A DNA stretch of 64,000 nt from Coptis chinensis (taxonomy: Eukaryota; Streptophyta; Magnoliopsida; Ranunculales; Ranunculaceae): positions 84,601,001 through 84,665,000 of the forward strand of contig CM027383.1 of assembly GCA_015680905.1 (NCBI GenBank), written 5' to 3'. The notes below the pieces were generated by a model. That model ran no database searches and was not told where the DNA came from. It saw only the letters and a list, made by a program, of their open reading frames with translations. Positions 23,344 to 35,053 of this stretch are shown piece after piece (position 1 is the stretch's first letter; each line of letters opens with the position of its first letter). The position numbers and the translations under genes were made by a program.

Positions 23344-24340
23344 CTAAAAGTAAAGATAGAATTTCCGAGCTGAATATAACAGAGACAACATTGTTTTCTC
23401 CATTGCCGAGTAAAGTTTCTCTGCATCGGCCAATGTCTTGCTCGTGAAGTAGATAGGCTTTTCGATTCCCTCATTTTCGCAAAAAAGGACTGACCTGATT
23501 GCAAATTTGGTAGTTGCAAGATAAAGTCCTAGCGTTTCTCCTTCTTCTGGTTTGGACAGGACGGGTGGAGTTGATAAATAAGCTTTCAGGTCGTTGTAAG
23601 CTTTTTGGCATTCGTCTGTCCATGTGAATGTTGCGCCTTTTTTGAGTATTTGTAGGAATGGTTTGCACTTATCAGATGCCTGTGAGATGAATCTATTGAG
23701 GGCTAAAACCATTCCAGATAACTTGTGGATTTGTTGCTTTGTAGTTGGCTCTGGCATGTCAAGGAGAGCCCGTATCTGTTCTGGGTTTGCTTCAATGCGT
23801 CTTTGTGAAACAAAGTAACCTAAGAACTTCCCTAAGGCTACTCCGAATACGCACTTGGCTAGGTTGACCTTCATCTTGTTTTGGCGTAACCTTTCAAAGG
23901 CTTCTTGTAGGTGAGAAATATGATCGCCAGCCTTCTCGCTTTTAACCACCATGTCGTGTATGTAGACTTCCATGGTGTTGCCTAGCAAGCCTTTGAATAT
24001 TTTGGTGACCAGTCTTTGGTAGGTCGCACCGGCATTCTTCAAGCCAAATGGTAAGACGTTGTAATAGAACGTTCATTGCTCGGTTATGAAGGACGTCTTT
24101 TCCTGATCTTCCTCTCCAGCCAGATCGATTATATCCGGCCAGTATCGTCCCATAAATGATAAAAGCTCTTCGATCCCGCCAAGTTTGATCTACCAGTATG
24201 TCGATTCCTGGTAGGGGGAAGCTGTCCTTTGGGCAGTGCTTGTTGACGTTGGTGAAGTTTATGCAAAGTCGCACTTGACCATTCTTCTTTGGAACAGCTA
24301 CAATGTTGGCTAGTCAGGTCAGATTCTCGAACTCTCTGAT
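23344..24340 (-). pseudogene. gypsy reverse transcriptase and first RNase H
   Basis: From the right: RLCINFTNVNKHCPKDSFPLP (24270-24205), then a frameshift, then MKNAGATYQRL (24042), FLGYFVSQRRIEANPEQ, LNRFISQASDKCKPF and the RNase H start (FTWTDECQKAY, then VLFCENEG). The catalytic RT box reads YIHDM instead of Y-[IV]-D-D-M, so the first of the two metal-binding Asp residues is replaced by His. With the frameshift this copy is certainly inactive. Confidence 0.85.
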
Positions 24341-25399
24341 GAATCCCATATTTTTAAGTTTTTCTATCTCTTCGTTGATGGCCTTTTGAAATTTGAGTGC
24401 TAGTTTTCTAGGTCGTTGTTTGATAGGCTTGACAGTTGGATCTACATTTAACTTGTGGCACGCGACCTGAGGGTCGATTCCTGGCATATTGATATACGAC
24501 CAAGCAAAAACATCTTTATTGAGATATAGGAATTTGACAAGTTGCTCCTTGAGCTTGGGTCTAAATCAGCCCCTACATAAACAAACTTTGGGTCATCATC
24601 TGTGCCCAGATTGACTTTTTCTCCTGGTTCTATTTGAGCTTGTTTTCCTTTGAGCTTGTCTGCTGGAGGGCTGGATGCTTGAGGATCTTGCTTCTTTGGG
24701 ACGTCTTTGTCTTCGACGACCTGAGGCTTGGGTAAGGTCGTTGTGCTGACGTGATTGCATCGGTGAGCTTCTAGTTGGTTGCTTATGAGCTCCAAGATGC
24801 CTCGGGGTCTGGGGAACCGTAAGACTTGGTGCAATATTGATGGAATTGCTTGGATCTTGTGAATCCATCTGCGTCCTAGGATGGCAGTGTAGGATGACTT
24901 CACATCGATTACACTGAAGTGTGTTGAAGTTTTCACCATGTCCTCTCTTTCCCCAATGGAGACTGGTAGGATGACGTCTCTAATGGCATCAGTGCGGTCT
25001 CCATTAAACCCTTAGAGTGGTGCATTTGATTTTATCATCACATTGTCTAGCAGGTGCATGTCCTTGTAAGTTTGATAGAAAAGTATGTTGCACGAGCTGC
25101 CTGGATCGATGAGGACTCTTTTGACTGTCCACCCGTTGATTTTGACGTATACTACCAGGGCATCATTGTGGGGTAGGCACACCTTGTCTAGATCCTCCTC
25201 AGTGAATGAAATTGCTATTGTTGTTTGAGGGTTGGTGGGATTAATCACCTCAGCTTTGTGGGAGAGGTGATAGATTTCTTGAAGTGCTCCAACTCTTCGG
25301 CGCTTTTCCCGACCTGAGGTTTCATCGTTGGAGGTGTCTGTAATCATGTTGATTACTTTTTCCTCATCATGGTTGGAGGAGTGCTGTCTCCTGTTATGC
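24341..25399 (-). pseudogene. gypsy protease region
   Basis: The stretch 25347-25012 contains HNDALVVYVKINGWTVKRV and LIDPGSSCNILF. This is the Tat-type retropepsin active site, here D-P-G-S where family members have D-x-G-S, so the site is kept. The domain continues in the next frame (24939-24860) with SSYTAILGRRWIHKIQAI, the downstream conserved ILGR box. A stop near 25011 separates the halves. A Pro/Lys-rich linker leads to RT. Confidence 0.8.
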
Positions 25400-27007
25400 C
25401 TCGACCGACCTGGTGATTTAGATCGTCAGGTTGTTCGACTTCTGCTTCTATTGTTGGCAGCTCGTTCATGGCTGCAGCTCCCATTCGTTATTGGCATCCA
25501 AATTTTATGCCGAGGTCATTTGTCTAGCAGGAATTTTTTCAATTTGCCTTCCTCCACTAAGTCTTGGAGGTAGTGCTTAAGGCTCCAACATTCATTGGTG
25601 TCATGATGATGGAGCTTGTGAAAATGGCAATATGGACGTTCAGGTATGGCGATCACTTTGTTGATGTTGGGTTTGAAATATGGTGCTGTATATATCTTCT
25701 TCAGGATTTGGCTGGGTGTCCTAGAGAAGTTGGAGAATTCCTTTTTTGTGTAAAAAGGCTTGTTGGAGCTAGAGCTAGGGTAGGGAATCGGGTCGGGTTT
25801 GACCCAAATCCAACCCGACCCAAACCCAAATAGTTTGGGTTCAGGCCGATTTTTATATCCGTTTACTTATTTGGGTCAGGTCTGTCGGATTCGGGTTCGG
25901 GTTTGGATATATTTTTTGGGCTTTTTTTGAATTTTAAGTGTTATCCGATCTGGTTAGTCGGATTTGGTCGGGTTCGGGTCGGATTTGGATATTAAATTTC
26001 GGATATAATTGGGCGGGTTCGGATTCGGATATATCCATATCCAACCCGAACCCGACCCGATCCATGCCCTTGCTGGAGCCCTTGTTGTAATTGTTGGTGT
26101 TGTTGTTGTTGATATTATTACCTGAATAGTGGTTGTTTTCTTTGTGTCCTCGCTTGTCGCTTACTGTGAGGACTTCTTTTCCTTTGTGCTGGGCAAGCCA
26201 TTCTTCGTACTTGATGTATTTGTCAATTCTATGGTACAGGTCGTCTAAGTGTTCTGGTTTGTTGCGCATCAGAGATCCTGCTAGGTCGGAGTCTTCTAAG
26301 AGAGCATTGGTGAATGCTGAAGTTGCAAAATTGTCCTTTAGGCCTGACTCTATTGAGAGGAGTTCCTTCTTGAAATGTCCTCGGAAGACGCAGATCGTTT
26401 TGCCATGAGCTTGCTTGAGCTGAAACAAAGAGTCCAGATCAGCTTGCTTCTTTCTGTTGTGGATGAACTCTGCTGCGAGCATCTCAGCTAGCTTGTCGAA
26501 GTTGCTAATTGAATCAGGAGTTAGTGTGTAGAACCATTCTAAAGCTCCATCTTTTAGGCTAGCTGGGAAGAGCTTGCACTTCAGATAGTCGTACTCTGGA
26601 GCGCTGTAGAGTGTGAGAGTTTGGCTGAAACGAGCTATGTGTTGGCCTGGACACGAGTTACTGTCGTACAACAAGAACTTTGGTTGGATGAACTCTGAGG
26701 GTGGTTGCTTGTCCCTGATTTCAGTAGTGAATGGTGATGCCTTGTACATCTGGAGTATCTTCTGAGCAATCTGGAGTGTGCTAGCCTTGTCATTCGACTT
26801 CTCCAAACTTTGTGTGAAGTCTTCTAGCCTTTGATTGGTGGTGTTGGTGAGGGCTGTGACGGCGTTCTTCTCCACTGCGTCTGGAGCGCCATTGTTGGTG
26901 TTGGAGGTGGTGTGCTCGCGCATCATCTAGTTCTCTTGTTGAAGTGTTTTGAATGACTCCTGTAGCGTCTTCATCTAATCTTCTAATGCTTGTAGCTGTG
27001 CTTCCAT
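25400..27007 (-). pseudogene. gypsy gag, split by a hAT-like element
   Basis: The likely start is the ATG at 27007-27005 (MEAQLQALED), with in-frame TAG codons after 10 and about 25 codons. From 26926 the gag core is open: PPSEFIQPKFLLYDSN, HIARFSQTL, LKDGALEWFYTLTPDSI and EFIHNRKK, the retrotrans_gag pattern, then an Asn-rich tract (NNINNNNTNN) at about 26095-26110. The core is interrupted by the hAT-like element 25776-26071. Beyond it the frame resumes with PERPYCHFHKLHHHDTNECW, a Cys/His cluster in the nucleocapsid position. Confidence 0.85.
25776..26071. mobile_element. hAT-like non-autonomous element (296 bp)
   Basis: The ends are TAGGGTAGGGAATCGGG and CCCGATCCATGCCCTT, imperfect inverted repeats. 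The flanks GCTAGAGC (25768-25775) and GCTGGAGC (26072-26079) are an 8-bp duplication with one mismatch. The interior is built of GGGTCGGGTT/AACCCGACCC words. It is inserted in the gypsy gag, whose frame continues on both sides. Confidence 0.85.
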
Positions 27008-27069
27008 GGTGGCTTGTTGTGACCAGCTTTGTGGGCTTGAGAAAATGGTATCTGTGTTTTCTTAAGAGA

Positions 27070-27091
27070 ACGAACCGGCAGACGGCGCCAA
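27070..27091 (-). promoter_or_regulatory. gypsy primer-binding site
   Basis: The minus strand reads TTGGCGCCGTCTGCCGGTTC immediately inside the 5' LTR. TGGCGCC is the common core of plant gypsy primer-binding sites. I do not assign the tRNA. Confidence 0.8.
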
Positions 27092-27545
27092 TGTAGATGT
27101 TTGTTAGTTTACTAGACAAAGACCTAATGATTTGTGTGATAGGAAATAGTTGCACTCTTCTTGGGATAAGAGTTGCCTACATATCAAGTTTCTTGGGGTA
27201 AACTTGAATCATGCCTTACGTAGTTCATATCTCTCTACTTATAGATGTTTGAGCTGACTTTCCATATTTGCTCCAGGTCGTTATGAAGTGTAAATCCACA
27301 TTGTGTGCTATCCTAATGATCCACCATTATTCTGATGTTACAAAGTTAATGTGTCCTTGATTATTTGCGTTGACTGAGCTCTAGGATTGCGCTAGTTGAT
27401 TTGCTTCCATAATTGGATGTAACTAATACTGGGGATGACCTGGGTGTTGGGTCGTTGGCAAGCTGTGATGGATTGGTATGAGCTTATGGGGTACTACCTG
27501 ATGTGTGGACACATGTACTGTAGTGTAGAATGGAGGGTACTTACA
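27092..27545 (-). repeat. gypsy 5' LTR (454 bp)
   Basis: Partner of 17366-17819 with the same length and many scattered differences, mostly transitions, which points to an old insertion. Confidence 0.9.
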
Positions 27546-27938
27546 CTTAGTAAGTACAACCTTATAAAAAACAAAGATCAACTTAAAGCCATTTTTGCTT
27601 AGCAACGACCTAAAAACTAAAAACTTGTGAATATCAGGCATATGGAGCACATCATTCAGAGTTAGTTCCTTCACAAAAGTCAACCTCATCATCACCACTT
27701 TTCCTTTGCCTTAAACCTTGGATGTAAAAGAGTTTTCCATGAAGAGATGTTCTTCCTTTTCCACAATATGATAGTTGGTGAACATCGACTTGTTGGAGCA
27801 TAAGTGGCGAGTTGCACCAGCATCCACCCACCATTCCCTTTCGTTTCCAACCATGAGACATTCAGAAACCATAGCAGATAGGTTCATGTCATTCACATCA
27901 TCAGAAAACTTCTCCATTGTCACATTTGCTTCTGTCTT
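27546..27938 (-). pseudogene. copia protease
   Basis: The minus strand has WWVDAGATRHLC at about 27840-27805, the copia retropepsin site. It carries D-A-G where D-S-G or D-T-G is expected. Downstream LTLNDVLHMPDIHKFLVF and SLLSKNGFKLIF give the usual protease tail. The frame shifts at about 27700 and breaks off at KVVLTK against the gypsy LTR. Confidence 0.85.
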
Positions 27939-28840
27939 TTGTTTCTTGTACTTTTTTGGCTTGAGACATTAACTTGCATTATGTCTAACTTTGCCACAGT
28001 TAAAGCACTTGCCTTTGAACTTGTTAGGCACATTCACTTTGAGTATCATCTTGGCGCTTCCTCTTTCCTTTAGCAGTTGTGCCTTCCACAACATTGGCTT
28101 TCGCCACCATGGGATATTTGCCCTTCTTCTCAGATAAACGGTTATTTTCCTCTATCCTTAGATGGACGATAAGTTCTTCAAGGTTCATCTGTTTGCATTT
28201 ATGCTTGAGATAGTTCTTAAAAGCCTTCCAAGATGGTGGTAAATTTTCAACCATAACATCCACTTGGAATGATTCACTCATGGTCATTTCTTTAGTAATA
28301 ACATCATGTAGGATTACTTGAAGTTCTTGAACTTGGCTTATGACGGTCTTAGAATCCGTCATCTTGAAATCAAGAAATCGGCCAATTATGAGTTACTTCA
28401 TGCCAAAGTCTTCAGTTTTATATTTCTTGTCCAAAGAATCCAAAAGTTCCTTAGCCATCTTGAACACATTATACACATTGTACAATGAGTCGGCCAATCC
28501 GCTAAGGATATAATTTCTACACAAGAAATCAGCATGAAACCAAACATCTTTTGCCAACACCTTTTCCTTGTCAGTTTCATCATGGCTTACTTAAGGAGCC
28601 TTATCCCAAATAAACCTTGCCAAGTTAAGGGTGGTCAGATAGAAGAGCATCTTCTGTTGTCAGTGCTTGAAGTCAGTTATGGTGAACTTAATTTTCAGGC
28701 TTCTCCCTATGAGGAACAGGATGGGGAATAGTAATAGGAACTGCAACAAGAACATGAACAACAGGAGTAACTGGTGGTGTTTCAATTTTTGAAACAGAAC
28801 CATACTTTGTTAATATATACTTGAAAACAGAAAATAGTCG
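27939..28840 (-). pseudogene. copia gag with zinc knuckle
   Basis: A Pro/Val-rich N-terminus (TPPVTPVV, about 28805-28780) leads to QKMLFYLTTLNLARF (28665-28620), a conserved copia gag segment. An in-frame stop follows after KAP (about 28602). Then come [30 protein letters not shown] and LEELIVHLRIEENNR, and a zinc knuckle CFNCGKVRHNAS at about 28010-27975. That knuckle lacks its last Cys because of a stop. No early Met with support was found; the 5' end is uncertain. Confidence 0.8.
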
Positions 28841-28953
28841 AAAACATAAAATAGTTTCAAATTCTGTTTGTAATGAAAAACTACACTAAAAGTTGATTAG
28901 TAAGTATATTAAAAAAGGGAAATCTGTCTTAAGCTGTTAATTTGTCTTAAGTT
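28841..28953. other. copia leader remnant
   Basis: Short AT-rich stretch between copia gag and the next repeat. I find no TGGTATCAGAG primer site, so the copia 5' LTR appears lost. The 19 bases before 28954 resemble those before 6067. Confidence 0.4.
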
Positions 28954-29282
28954 GTTAGGAACTACAACCTAAATATACTTACTCTTTACCAATTACAAAC
29001 AACAGTACATCCCTTTCAACATCTCTTCTCTTCTATATTCTTAATTAAAACACAATGTTGAGTTCGCTGATTCTGTGAAATTGTAGTGCTGTTTTCTATA
29101 GAAGGAAAAATCCGTTCTATTTTAGGAAATAGTTTCTCATTCAACCTTAAAGCACCGTGTGAGAGAAAATTTGTCTCAAGGACATAGTGAATCTTCACTA
29201 GGCTCGGATTGACATTTTCATACTTGGTACATATGAGAGAAAGGTTTGTACCATACGTTGTTTGTAATTGGTAAAGAGTAAG

Positions 29283-29635
29283 TGTTGTGGCCTATCTTTC
29301 TCTCCTCCTCTCCTGTTCTATTTATAATCCCTCATCTCTCTCTTAGGCCCTCCACCTGTCCCTCCATCTCTCGGTCCATTGATTGCCGCATGGAGGGTTA
29401 CCATACGACCCTAGGGTTTTCCCCGTACTCCTGCTGAGCACGTATCCCGATGGTACAACTCCAGGTCAGCTATCCCTTCAAGTCGCGGCTCTCCACTGTC
29501 AGTTCTCGGTTCTCAGCCTTCATACTTGACTCCTATGTCCGCGGCCGTTCTAGAATGCTTCTCACCCCACTGTATGTCCTCTTTTTGGATCCGTCATCCA
29601 CTGGACCGCCGGCCATCATAAATTGGGTCGCTACA
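29283..29635 (-). repeat. gypsy 3' LTR (353 bp)
   Basis: Aligns along its whole length with 46087-46439. Its inner side carries, on the minus strand, a polypurine tract (GAGAGGGGGCAT) leading into TGTAGCGACC. A minus-strand TATAAATAG lies near 29317-29326. Confidence 0.95.
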
Positions 29636-30161
29636 ATGCCCCCTCTCGAGTCCGCGAACCTCCTGAATGTTCGTGGGCTCGAGAACTCATTTTTGCCCGC
29701 CTTTTCTCTTGGCTTCTGTTTCACGCTTCCTTATTATTGGCACACTTGTCCCACGTGTGCTTGGTTCGGATCGCCTCATTTCCCGTTCCTCCACGTGTCA
29801 CGCATCTTCTGGTTCAACTAACGACTCCTTGGTTTCCGCTCTCCTTCTTTTACCCTTTTACCCCCTTCATACTTCAAATTCCACTCGCTCCCTCTCTCCA
29901 CCTCATTTACTCCTCACTCTTCTTCTTCTTTCTCACCAGACGCCATTTTTTAACTCCCTACTTTCTTCCTTCACTACCCTCTCTCCTCCTTGCATTCAAC
30001 CCTTTCCCCTTTCTAGGTTTCTTCTCACCCTTCCTTTCTCTATACCTTGCTTGCTCAGGCGCTTGTTCTTGCTGTTGGGTTGACGTATCAGGTTGGTAGT
30101 CTTTCCTCTTCTCTTTTACATTTCTTTTCGTGAACTGTTCATCTTCCTTAGCTCTCTCCCC

Positions 30162-33100
30162 ATGTCGGATTCCCAATCAGAGGGTCCGACTTCCTCGCAG
30201 TCGTATGCGGAGGAGTCCTCTCCTCTGTTAGATCCCACCGCGGCCCCCTCCACCACTGGGCGGCCTTTCAAATTTCCACCGCCAACCCCCATGCTCCCGT
30301 CGACCTAATCTAGAAGCGATTAGGGTTGGCTATGGTATACCAGACAACATCCTCCTTGATCACGTGCCTGACGTGACTCACTTCCTCCATTTAGTTCCCC
30401 CCAGACCTAGATGTCTCGTGGGCACGGTTGGTCAAATTGTCTCTGGCTTGCGGCTACCGCTGTCTCTACTAGATGTCGAAATATGTAACCACTTCAAAAC
30501 TCCCCCTTGCCAGGGTATAGGCAATTTTTGGCGTATCATGTATGCCGCGAACCATTACAACCTCCACCAGGAGCCCCAAATAGTCCTCCGCGACATAATT
30601 TCTCATTACTATATACGCAAAAGCACCAAAGACGTGAGCGTTGGATATCACTCCTTCTGTGTCCGTCTTGGTAAACAGTCCTTCGTCCTCAAACTCACCA
30701 CCTCGGACAAAACTTGGCACCACTACCCCCTGTATGTCTCCGATAATTTCCTGTCTATGGATATACCCTCTGAAGTGACTCTCAATCATCTCATTTTCCT
30801 GCCTCGCGGTGAGTTCGATTTACTACATCTCTTTCTTATGTCTATTGTGTTGTGGACTCACTCATTATCTTTATTTCTCTATTACACAGGTTGGAGGACC
30901 GACTCAAAATCTCGCTTTTACACCGGTGTGAAGTCTGCGGTCATTGAACAGATTCGCAACCTGGGCTCTTCTCAAGCTGAAGTTCTCGGCATAGATCCCT
31001 CTCATAGAACCCCCTTATTGACAGACCCCGCTCTGCATACTTTGGGTAAATACTCTGCTCCATTCTATCGTCCACCGCCCCCTAAAGAACGAAAGCCTCG
31101 GCCTTCACCTCCTCCACCATCCGCGTCCCATCCTCCCAAGAGTAAGCCTCGCCGTCGCGGCTTCACTCGTAAAACAACCAAGTCTCAGGCCAAGGCTCAT
31201 GCTATAGCGGGGATAGTCAGAAAATCCACTGCCCACCTTCCTTCTCAGTCTTGCCGATATACCCTTTCTTCCTTCCGCTCCCTTGCTAACTGGGAAGATC
31301 AATATATTCGTCCAACTTCCCCTCCTGCCGACTCCCCGCCTTCCCCCATGGATGTCTCCAAGATTAAGTTATTTGACAGTGACTCTGACGATGAAGTAAC
31401 TGAAGTCCTCACCTCTCAAACTGTCCCGGCCTCAGCTGGCCCCCCCATGTCCACGGATCTCTCATCTGAAGAGCCCATACACAAGCGCAGCAGATCCTCT
31501 CCTCCCGCAAGACCTTCCGCGGTAGGGGTGGGCAATGGGCCGGGTCGGGCTGGCCCGGCCCTAAACATTTAAAGCCCTTCAGATATTAGGGCCGGGTCGG
31601 CCCGGCCCTAAAGTCAGCATAGGGCGGGTCGGGCCGGTCACAAGTCTAAATCTCAAGCCACGACCGACGACCCTAGCCCTTTTAAGGGCTTTAGGGTCGG
31701 GCTTTAGAACGGCCAGCCTATATATTTTCTTTTTTTTTACTACATCGGTTTTAAAACTCATTTATATTACAAAAATGTACAATAATCTACAAACTCAAAG
31801 TCCAACCAATCTAGTAATAATCAGTATAAGTCCAAAAATTTAAAATGCACATCCACAATCTAATGAATCAAGTACATCGAGAGTTCGAATTTGTTCTTCC
31901 TTTGTACTCAAATCTTACTAAAATTACATTTAACATTGAAATACATAGACAAATAATTATATTATCATTTTAAAGGAAGAAGTAATAGATATAAAGAAGA
32001 AACATAATAGTTTTGGTTAAGGGTCATGGAAGTTGTTAAACTATTTGTAATATCATAAATTATTTCTATAATAGATTCAAACAAATATAATATTACCTTT
32101 CTTCTAATTTAAAAGTTATTCAAGCTTTGTATATGGAAATGAAAATATTGGCTTTTGAACCAGTGATGGAGAAAAGTTTGAGATTATAAATGTCATTTTT
32201 CTGACAAATGGTGTTTTTTGGTTTCTATGTTACAAATGTCTGCTTTGTATTTTGCTTTAATGGTGTGGAAGGAAACCTTTAGTTTTAGACTTGGCTTGGA
32301 TGTGAATAAAAATATAATTTATAAGAAATAAGTGAGAAAAGAAATTGAGAATAATAAGTTATAGACTTTGACTTGATGATCAAAGGAATAAAGTCTTATT
32401 TTTTATTAGGCTAGTGCTCATTGTTCTTCATGGCTGCTAAGTTGACAAGTTTTTGTTATATAAAACAAGTTATTGGAAGTACCCTTGGGTGTAAGTGATA
32501 AATTACAAAGGACAATGTTATTTTAATTGAAAATATTTAACAAAGAGTTGGACAATTATGGTATATGTATTTATAGTGAAAGTATGAAACAGGGCCGGTT
32601 AGGGCTTGGTTAGGGGCTTGGTTAGGGTCGGGCCTATGTTTTAGAATCTTAGCCCTAGCCCCGCCCTAAAAGCATTAGGGCGGGCCGCCCGCCCTAAACT
32701 CGCGGAGAGGGCTTTAGTTGTGAGGGGCTTTATAGGGCTTAGGGTCGGCCGGTCGGGGGCGGGTTAGGGTCGTTAGGGGCCAAATTCCCACCCCTATTCC
32801 ACGGTGTCTCACCCTCTTCCCCTGTGATGCGTATACGGCAAGGAAACCGCTCGATCTCTCCCAGGGTCCGCGGCTCCGGAAATTTTCTGCCCCACCTTCA
32901 AGGTGCGTGGCCGTTTTGTCAATGTGGAGGACTCTGCTCTGGAAAATCCTGTTGTGGCCTCAGCCATGTTCTATGGTTCCCATCTCCCCTGCGACTTGGC
33001 TTATGCAGATACTGGGACCTTTGAACAACATCACACCTCCCTCTATGCTGGCTGGGAGAAGGTATGTCCCTTTTTCCACACCTTCCACTCTCTGCTTTAT

Positions 33101-33562
33101 CCATTGTTCTGACTGCTTCTTCGTTGCTAGGTGAGCTTGGACATGTCCTACATGATCCACGACCTTTTCTCTTCCCTGAGTACTATGGAATCTTTAGAGA
33201 AGGAGGTTGGCGGTCCCAATGGACTGAGGGCCACCTGTGCACTCCTTCAAGCCGATTTGGCAGCCGCGAACATGGCCAAACTTCAAGCTGAAGATGAATT
33301 AAGGACTGCCGAAGCTTCACACCATGACTTTATGGATGGAGTGAATGACCGCTTGAGCAAGCAGCGGGAAGCCCTTGTCCTCCAACATACAGAGAATACT
33401 GTCGCCCTCCTTCTGCAACACACTCAAGACATGGAGCGGCTATGGATAAGCTTCAAAGCTCAAGCCGACAAGCGTGTGGCCAAGAAGCTTGCTGACGAAC
33501 ATGCACGTTTAATCAAAGAAGGCCGACTCCTCCCAGAAAAACCTCCCTCTCCCATGTCATAA
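30162..33562 (+). pseudogene. Antisense gene of the gypsy element (Transposase_28-like, PF04195), spliced
   Basis: ATG 30162 opens a Ser/Pro-rich N-terminus. A stop at 30306 precedes the conserved block (about 30325-30760): VGYGIP, PRPRCLVG, SGLRLPLSLL, CQGIGNFWRIMYAANHY and the basic HYYIRKS, a pattern I associate with the 'putative gypsy type transposon' family. An 81-base intron (30809-30889, GTGAGT...ACACAG) keeps frame if retained. A Pro/Arg-rich region follows (KERKPRPSPPPP, then KPRRRG). A hAT-like element interrupts at 31523-32796. After it come VRGRFVNVEDSALENPVV, an intron (33062-33130) and a Glu/Leu-rich coiled-coil C-terminus. Stops and a frameshift near 32830 make it non-functional. 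Function unknown; the same gene type is in the gypsy at 17366-27545. Confidence 0.75.
31523..32796. mobile_element. hAT-like element (1274 bp)
   Basis: The ends are TAGGGGTGGGCAATGGG and GGCCAAATTCCCACCCCTA, imperfect inverted repeats. The flanks TTCCGCGG (31515-31522) and TTCCACGG (32797-32804) are an 8-bp duplication with one mismatch. GC-rich terminal parts (GGGCCGGGTCGGG words) enclose an AT-rich core without coding. It lies in an exon of the antisense gene. Confidence 0.9.
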
Positions 33563-34395
33563 GACCTGGTTGTCAAGGTCCCAGTTGCCGCATAACAGAC
33601 TGTTTCTGACTCAGTTGATGTTGCTACTCTTAATCCGCTGCCCGAAGACCCTGTTTGTGAGGCCACCTCCCCGGGCCAAGCCTCGAGTGCTCTCGACCAT
33701 GCACCCCTCGCTGAAGACTTGTTGCCGAACTTAGATTAGCCCCCATGTTGGCTATCTGTCATTTTGCTAGTTGTCTTGTAACTAACTTACCCGACTAAGT
33801 GTGCCATTGTTATTTTTTTACTTGTGTGTTTATTTGGTTTGGAACTGTTTTACTCCCCCGCATTATATGTATGGTCCCTCAGCTTTAATTATTGTTTTGC
33901 CTGAAATGCTACTATTCATCCCTTTCCATCTCTACTCTCTCTCCACTTGTCAGTGTCTACACTGGGGCCTTCTCTCTTCTTGCCCCCATGTGTGACCCAA
34001 GCCTCTCACTCGTGAATATCTCATTTCACTTCACAGGCACTCATAGACTACGAGGTCCGTTGGGGCAGCTCAACCTCCCGTGGACACGATTTGAGCAGTT
34101 TGTCCGCGGAGGGCTCATCCCCCCTGCGGCCTCTCTTTTGGAGTGGCTTCGCCGACCGCCGGGCTTCTCTATTTGCCCTCGGGTGCAGCGTATGCCTTTC
34201 TTCCGCGGATGGCTCTCCCTGATCCGCGGCTCTAATTTGAGGTGGACCTCTCGTCCTTGGGCATCTCTTTCCCTCAAACCGTGTTTAGCCTGACTGCTAA
34301 ATTTATGCGTAAGGGCGAAATTTACTCCCCAAAAGTGCCATTGTATTATATATTTACAAACAACTCCAGTGTGTCGTTCTGGATTTTCATTACAT
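33563..34395. other. gypsy spacer between antisense gene and integrase
   Basis: Convergent gap between the antisense gene and the end of pol. The plus strand has a 133-codon open frame at 33892-34293 and the minus strand one of 120 codons at 34403-34041. Neither shows a recognisable motif, and the two overlap, so I do not call them. Confidence 0.4.
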
Positions 34396-34926
34396 TCAAG
34401 CATAGAAATTTTTTAACATTCTCACATTCCATGGCTTTTCTAGCACTTTTCCCTCCGATGTTCGCAGCGTGTAAGTACCAGCTCCTCCTACGTCGACCAC
34501 TGTATAGGGCCCCTCCCAGTTCAGTCCCAGCTTTCCGTCGTTCTCTCTCTTGGTATTGTGTGTCACTCGTCGCAACATGGAATCCCCTACTCTGAACTGT
34601 CGTAGCTTGACTCTCTTGTTATACCGTCTCTGAAGGCCTCGGTGATATTCCTCTAGTCTGATTCGTGCCGCGTCTCTTCTCTCTTCTGCTAAAGTCATAT
34701 CCACTGCCAATATGCTCTCATTCAGTCCCGTTTCCACCGCTTTTGTCCACGTTGTGGCTTCCACCATTTCCGAGGGAATCACGGCCTCGACTCCGTAAGC
34801 TAAAAAGAAGGGAGTTTCCCCAGTTGATGTTCGAGGCATTGTCCTGTATGCCCAGAGAATATGACTCAGTTCGTCTACCCACACACCTTTCTTATCCTCT
34901 AGCTTCCTCTTGAGATTGTTCATAAT
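34396..34926 (-). pseudogene. gypsy integrase C-terminal part
   Basis: Continues the integrase broken at 41203 by the LINE. It carries WVDELSHILWAYRTMPRTSTGETPFFLAYG, typical of the end of the gypsy catalytic core, then the HHRGLQRRYNKRV-like linker and the GPY-type motif (LNWEGPYTVVDV, about 34510-34475), ending MLKNFYA. This part is open. Removing the LINE and one target copy rejoins the frame (KTIMNNL to KRKLEDK). Confidence 0.9.
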
Positions 34927-34938
34927 TTTTTTTTTTTT
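34927..34938 (-). other. LINE poly-A tail
   Basis: A short T run on the plus strand, that is, an A tail at the 3' end of the minus-strand LINE, abutting the target duplication. This is the sign of target-primed reverse transcription. Confidence 0.9.
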
Positions 34939-35053
34939 GCTAAGTTTAAATTGTATTAAAAGAAAGGGGAAAGAGTACAAAAAATGATTAATGTAGGCAA
35001 CAGACTGCCATACACCATATTCTAGCCAAGTCAGACCTAAATCTAGTTATAAT

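Larger units (their letters stand above)
17366..27545 (-). mobile_element. Ty3/gypsy Tat-type retrotransposon inserted in the copia
   Basis: Two 454-bp LTRs (17366-17819 and 27092-27545) start TGTAGATG and end CACA/TACA. Minus-strand internal order is primer-binding site, gag, protease, RT, RNase H, second RNase H, integrase, then an antisense gene before the 3' LTR. RT before integrase is gypsy; the second (archaeal-type) RNase H is the Tat trait. The host copia frame ends ...KVVLTK to the right and resumes TTDVFTGK to the left, so the whole block is an insertion. A 5-bp duplication is not evident (TTGTA versus CTTAG). Total 10.2 kb, including a 296-bp hAT-like insertion. Confidence 0.9.
9699..28840 (-). 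mobile_element. Ty1/copia retrotransposon, heavily nested
   Basis: Minus-strand copia coding can be followed through three insertions. Gag lies at 28840-27939 and protease at 27938-27546. After a gypsy (27545-17366), GAG-pre-integrase/integrase continues at 17365-16803. After a solo LTR (16802-14915), integrase, RT and RNase H follow at 14914-12838. After another solo LTR (12837-11400), the RNase H tail and stop lie at 11399-11326. A 3' LTR follows at 10710-9699. No 5' LTR or initiator-Met primer site is visible upstream of gag (28841-28953), so the 5' end is missing or unrecognisable. Many stops and frameshifts make it inactive. Confidence 0.85.

Noticed and set aside
17361-27550. Target duplication TTGTA/CTTAG for the gypsy at 17366-27545
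   Set aside because: The five bases on the two sides do not match; insertion is supported by LTRs and the copia frame instead.
29450-30099. Plus-strand open frames of 123-158 codons before the antisense gene
   Set aside because: They overlap the gypsy LTR and leader, are Phe/Leu/Ser-rich from CT-rich DNA, and overlap one another in different frames.
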